Assembly: GCA_036825755.1 (NCBI GenBank)
Contig: DAISXR010000132.1
Coordinates: 1-8,303, forward strand
Length of the DNA: 8,303 bases
From: JAJFTV01 sp036825755
GTDB lineage: Bacteria > Chloroflexota > Anaerolineae > Anaerolineales > Anaerolineaceae
Direction of reading: 5' to 3'
In this document: positions 5,991 through 8,303 of the stretch, in pieces
Numbering within the stretch: the first letter of the stretch is position 1
Layout: each line of letters starts with the position of its first letter
Made by a program: the position numbers and the translations under genes
The notes under the pieces: generated by a model
Databases searched by the model: none
The model's input: the letters and a program-made list of their open reading frames with translations, nothing else
Told to the model about the DNA's origin: nothing

Positions 5991-7421
5991 TTATCCGGCG
6001 TTTTCTTCCGGCAGCGGCAGCCACACGATAAATGTGCTTCCCTGCCCGGGCACGCTTTCCAGATGGATGTTGCCGCCGTGTGCTTCCACCAGATCGCGGG
6101 CGATACCGAGACCGAGGCCCATACCCTGTTTGATACGCCGGCCCTGATCGCCCTGGTAGAACGGGCTGAAGATTTTTTCCTGCTCCGATGGGGCTATACC
6201 GGTACCGGTATCCTGGAAGCGGATGAAAACTCCGCCCTCTTCGGCTCCGCTGGTAATGTGGACGGAGCCCCCGCGCGGTGTATAGCGGATGGCGTTGCTG
6301 GCCAGGTTGCCCACGATCTGGGTCAGCCGCACGGTATCCGCCTGGATGACCGGCATGTTTTCAGCAATACTGGCAGACCAGTTCAACTCTTTTTCCATGG
6401 CAGCCGACTTCCACGGCAGCAGCACCTCCGGCAGCCAGGTCGACAGGTTAACCGGGGTGCGATTGAGTTCCAGCGGTCCCAGTTCTTTATCATACAGGCG
6501 GGCCAGATCATCCAGAAGGTGCTGCAAATGGGTCACCTCTTCCTGCATGCCTTGCGTTAGATCGCGGCGCAGCTCAGGGTCTTCGCCGGCCCCGTGCGAG
6601 AAAGCCTGAATAGCCGATTTCAACGCACCCAACGGCTGACCCAGTTCATGCACCAGGTTGGCCAGCAACTGTCTGCGAGCCTGATCCATGGTGCGCAACT
6701 GGTGAACCAGATAGTTTACTGCGCGGGTTTGCTTGCGCAGTTCAACCGGGCCTTTTTCCTCCAGCGCTTCGGTGCGTTTGCCGCTGGACAGATCGTAGAT
6801 GGCGTCAGTCACCTGGTGGACCGGACGGGCGATACTCACCGCGAGAAGAGAGCCGATGATCAGGCTGAGCGCCAGCCCCAGCAGCAGCACAATGCCGATC
6901 AGAAAACGGAAACGGATCAGCAGATCGTACACGTTGGCCACATGGTAGGTGAGCCGCACAATGCCAATTACCTGATCGAGCGGGTTGAGCACCGGCGAGT
7001 AGACATCCAGCACCACATTTTCAAGCCGGAAGAGCGAGTAGTTGGTGAGCGCGATTTCATTCCCTTGCTGCGCATCGGCCAGACCGGGCACATCCAGCGT
7101 TGTCCCCAGAAGATCGATATCGGTGCTCTCGCTTGAAAACAGCAGCCGGCCCTGGCTGCTGATAAACATCACTTTCACATCGGGGTCCAGTTTGACCCGG
7201 CTGATCATGCGTTGAAACAGGAGTGGATTTTGGGCGATTTCGTATTCCGAGCGGCTGATTTCTCCCAGCAGGCGGGCATCACCCAGCAGGTTTTGAGCCA
7301 GTTCCGGCAGCAAAAAATTGTGCTCGAGCAGGTACACCATCCCCAAACCCAGCAGGGGCAGGATGATCACCAGCGGGAGCACATGGCTCAGAATCAGACG
7401 AGCGCGCAAAGTGCGAAACAT
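5991..7421 (-). CDS. Membrane sensor histidine kinase of a two-component system
   Basis: It autophosphorylates on His and passes the phosphate to the response regulator encoded just upstream. The 476-aa protein has a membrane helix at about 8-32, an extracytoplasmic sensor of about 140 residues (33-171), a second helix at about 173-196 and a HAMP linker to about 248. The sensor ends in a GxViGivrlty-like strand pattern reminiscent of single-Cache/PDC folds. In the HisKA domain His258 sits in VHELGQPLGAL, where most kinases have SHELRTPL. The ATPase domain is intact: N box GNLASNAIRY (371-380), G1 DTGTGI (404-409), F box IFSPFY (417-422), G2 GMGLGLGI (433-440). The ATG follows the regulator stop by 3 nt, so the two are co-translated. 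The overall plan fits PhoR, ResE, WalK or MprB relatives; the signal is unknown. Confidence 0.92.
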   Translation of the reverse strand: MFRTLRARLILSHVLPLVIILPLLGLGMVYLLEHNFLLPELAQNLLGDARLLGEISRSEYEIAQNPLLFQRMISRVKLDPDVKVMFISSQGRLLFSSESTDIDLLGTTLDVPGLADAQQGNEIALTNYSLFRLENVVLDVYSPVLNPLDQVIGIVRLTYHVANVYDLLIRFRFLIGIVLLLGLALSLIIGSLLAVSIARPVHQVTDAIYDLSSGKRTEALEEKGPVELRKQTRAVNYLVHQLRTMDQARRQLLANLVHELGQPLGALKSAIQAFSHGAGEDPELRRDLTQGMQEEVTHLQHLLDDLARLYDKELGPLELNRTPVNLSTWLPEVLLPWKSAAMEKELNWSASIAENMPVIQADTVRLTQIVGNLASNAIRYTPRGGSVHITSGAEEGGVFIRFQDTGTGIAPSEQEKIFSPFYQGDQGRRIKQGMGLGLGIARDLVEAHGGNIHLESVPGQGSTFIVWLPLPEENAG

Positions 7422-7424
7422 ACC

Positions 7425-8117
7425 TCACTCTTCCAGAGCCAGCTTGTAGCCCACGCTGCGAACGGTCACCAGATAACGGGGTGACTGCGGATTGTCTTCA
7501 ATTTTTTCGCGCAGCCAGCGGATATGCACATACACAACCTGCGGCTGCCCAATGAACTCGGCTCCCCAAACACGCCCCAGCAGTTCATCCACCGAGAAAA
7601 CACGGTTGGGTTCAGAGGCCAGCGTGTAAAGCAGGCCAAATTCGCGCGGAGAGAGATCCACTGTTTTGCCGGCCACCGTCACCGTATGCGAGAGCGGGTC
7701 GATTTTAAAGGGGCCGGCTTCGACGGGTTGGGGATCACTTCCGGCTTCAGACGGCGTTGCGCGACGAAGGACCGCTTTGATGTGGGCCAGGAGGACATCC
7801 AGATCGAAGGGTTTGGTCACATAATCATCGGCGCCCAGCTCCAGCCCCAGCACCTCGTCCAACTCCCGGCGGCGTGAGGTGAGGAAGATGACCGGCAAGC
7901 CGTGCAGTGATTTGAACTGCTTGAGGGCATCCAGGCCGTCCATACCGGGCAGCCCGATATCCAGCAGGATCAGATCGGGAGCATCCCGTTGCACCATGGC
8001 CAGCGCATCTTCAGCATTGGCGGCCGTCACGGTGTGGTAGCCGGCCTGGGTGAGGTTGAAGGCCAGGCTGCGCCGCATGAGGGCATCATCGTCGACGAGG
8101 AGAATTTTCCGGGGCAT
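7425..8117 (-). CDS. OmpR/PhoB-family response regulator
   Basis: A DNA-binding transcription factor controlled by phosphorylation. From the ATG at 8117 it is 230 aa (MPRKILLVDDDALMRR...), normal for the family. Receiver domain about 3-118: acidic pair Asp9/Asp10, phosphoacceptor Asp53 (LILLDIGLPGMDG), switch Thr80 (VIFLTS) and Lys102 (YVTKPF). After a Ser/Pro/Glu linker comes the winged helix at about 135-228: VDLSPREFGLLYTLASEPN, the recognition helix region QVVYVHIRWLREKIE, and the RSVGYKL wing. The frame stays open upstream to the window edge, but the extra residues come from a repeat element and lack homology to receivers, so the start at 8117 is preferred. A TATACT lies 7 nt before it and no ribosome-binding site is present. 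Likely targets are htrA (tandem repeats) and perhaps pstS. Confidence 0.92.
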   Translation of the reverse strand: MPRKILLVDDDALMRRSLAFNLTQAGYHTVTAANAEDALAMVQRDAPDLILLDIGLPGMDGLDALKQFKSLHGLPVIFLTSRRRELDEVLGLELGADDYVTKPFDLDVLLAHIKAVLRRATPSEAGSDPQPVEAGPFKIDPLSHTVTVAGKTVDLSPREFGLLYTLASEPNRVFSVDELLGRVWGAEFIGQPQVVYVHIRWLREKIEDNPQSPRYLVTVRSVGYKLALEE

Positions 8118-8130
8118 AGGACTAAGTATA
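8118..8130 (-). promoter_or_regulatory. Response-regulator promoter (-10 element), apparently leaderless
   Basis: On the minus strand TATACT (8130-8125, five of six matches to TATAAT) is followed by TAGTCCT and then ATG. This leaves room for a transcript starting at or next to the start codon, and there is no ribosome-binding site. The arrangement repeats the pstS promoter: TATAnT, TAGTC, two or three bases, ATG. No convincing -35 is seen 16-19 nt upstream. Confidence 0.55.
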
Positions 8131-8156
8131 ATGCAAGTGAGGCGGGAGTGATGACA

Positions 8157-8222
8157 CCCCACCCCTGGCATGGGCGGAGAATTACCACCCCGGCGCTGTG
8201 CGCCACCCCTCCGATGGAGGGG
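8157..8222. repeat. REP/MITE-like palindromic repeat element
   Basis: The core is two adjacent perfect hairpins separated by one base: GGCGC-TGT-GCGCC (8192-8204) and CCCCTCC-GAT-GGAGGGG (8206-8222). They are preceded by a C-rich section with repeated CACCCC/ACCACCCC motifs (8157-8191). All six frames give low-complexity Arg/Gly/Pro peptides, and the composition differs from the neighbouring genes. From memory, sequences with a CCCCTCC-nnn-GGAGGGG core and ACCACCCCG flank recur as dispersed intergenic repeats in various environmental bacteria and are often mistranslated as protein ends. Only one copy is in this window, so its repetitive nature is inferred. The boundaries are approximate. Confidence 0.5.
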
Positions 8223-8303
8223 AATTTTGTGGTTTGTTATTGCTGTCATCGTTTTGACAACAGTAAAAAACGATGTCTTCCAGATAACGTGAAGTGATTT
8301 GCA
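8223..8303. other. Right-edge intergenic sequence with an inverted repeat
   Basis: AT-richer sequence with no supported gene. It holds a 9-bp inverted repeat, CATCGTTTT (8247-8255) and AAAACGATG (8267-8275), with an 11-nt spacer, overlapped by a TGTCA (8245-8249) / TGACA (8255-8259) pair. TTGACA at 8255-8260 resembles a -35, but no -10 follows at normal spacing. The stem is AT-rich and lacks a T run, so it is not a convincing terminator. Confidence 0.3.

Noticed and set aside
5922..6560. 212-codon plus-strand frame antisense to the histidine kinase
   Set aside because: It lies almost entirely over the kinase catalytic domain, whose motifs are complete; no credible domain is seen in the antisense product.
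8118..8249. N-terminal extension of the response regulator from an ATG at 8249
   Set aside because: The 44 extra residues are repeat-derived, low complexity and unlike receiver domains; a normal receiver starts at 8117 with a -10 element just before it.
8255..8290. Plus-strand promoter from TTGACA at 8255
   Set aside because: The hexamer at 17 nt is CTTCCA and no acceptable -10 occurs at 15-19 nt spacing.

Overview
The window reads as a chromosomal segment of a free-living bacterium of moderate-to-high GC. The best guess is Chloroflexota (Anaerolineae-like). That rests on overall flavour only: the divergent PstB, the form of the HtrA PDZ domains, two apparently leaderless promoters, and a palindromic repeat of a type I associate with such genomes. 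No rRNA or marker gene is present to confirm it.

Layout, left to right. Almost everything is on the minus strand, so the order of transcription runs right to left. Positions 1-127 hold the first 42 codons of a SAM-dependent methyltransferase that continues off the left edge. Positions 161-3642 hold a compact high-affinity phosphate importer operon, pstS-pstC-pstA-pstB, whose genes are separated by 5 nt, a 4-nt overlap and 7 nt. The methyltransferase follows 33 nt later and looks like a fifth gene of that unit. Positions 3643-3794 are a divergent control region. It carries the pstS promoter (TATAAT only 8 nt before the ATG) and leads rightward into a single plus-strand gene for a 63-residue lysine-rich protein (3795-3986). 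Two strong hairpins follow at 4014-4045 and 4067-4101. The second has a T run and ends that plus-strand transcript; both also sit just past the 3' end of the convergent htrA.

Positions 4149-8117 hold a second minus-strand block: a PhoB/OmpR-type response regulator (start corrected to 8117), its membrane histidine kinase, and an HtrA/DegP-type protease with two PDZ domains and a probable lipid anchor. A 207-nt gap before htrA holds tandem 11-bp repeats of the kind OmpR-family regulators bind, followed by a -10-like TACACT. The right edge (8118-8303) has a second apparently leaderless promoter and a palindromic repeat element, but no supported gene.

Working model (inference). The kinase senses an envelope or phosphate-related signal, and the regulator binds 11-bp repeats to switch on htrA. 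A related nonamer, TAyGGTAAr, occurs twice upstream of pstS and once in the htrA repeats, so one regulator may control both envelope proteolysis and phosphate import. The regulator-kinase-HtrA order resembles mycobacterial mprA-mprB-pepD, whereas the adjacent pst operon would fit a PhoB-PhoR role; the sequence alone does not decide. No phoU is visible. I see no mobile element, CRISPR array, tRNA or rRNA, and nothing that clearly amounts to a wholly new system. The most unusual items are the shared leaderless promoter design, the shared regulatory nonamer, and the replaced Q-loop glutamine in PstB.
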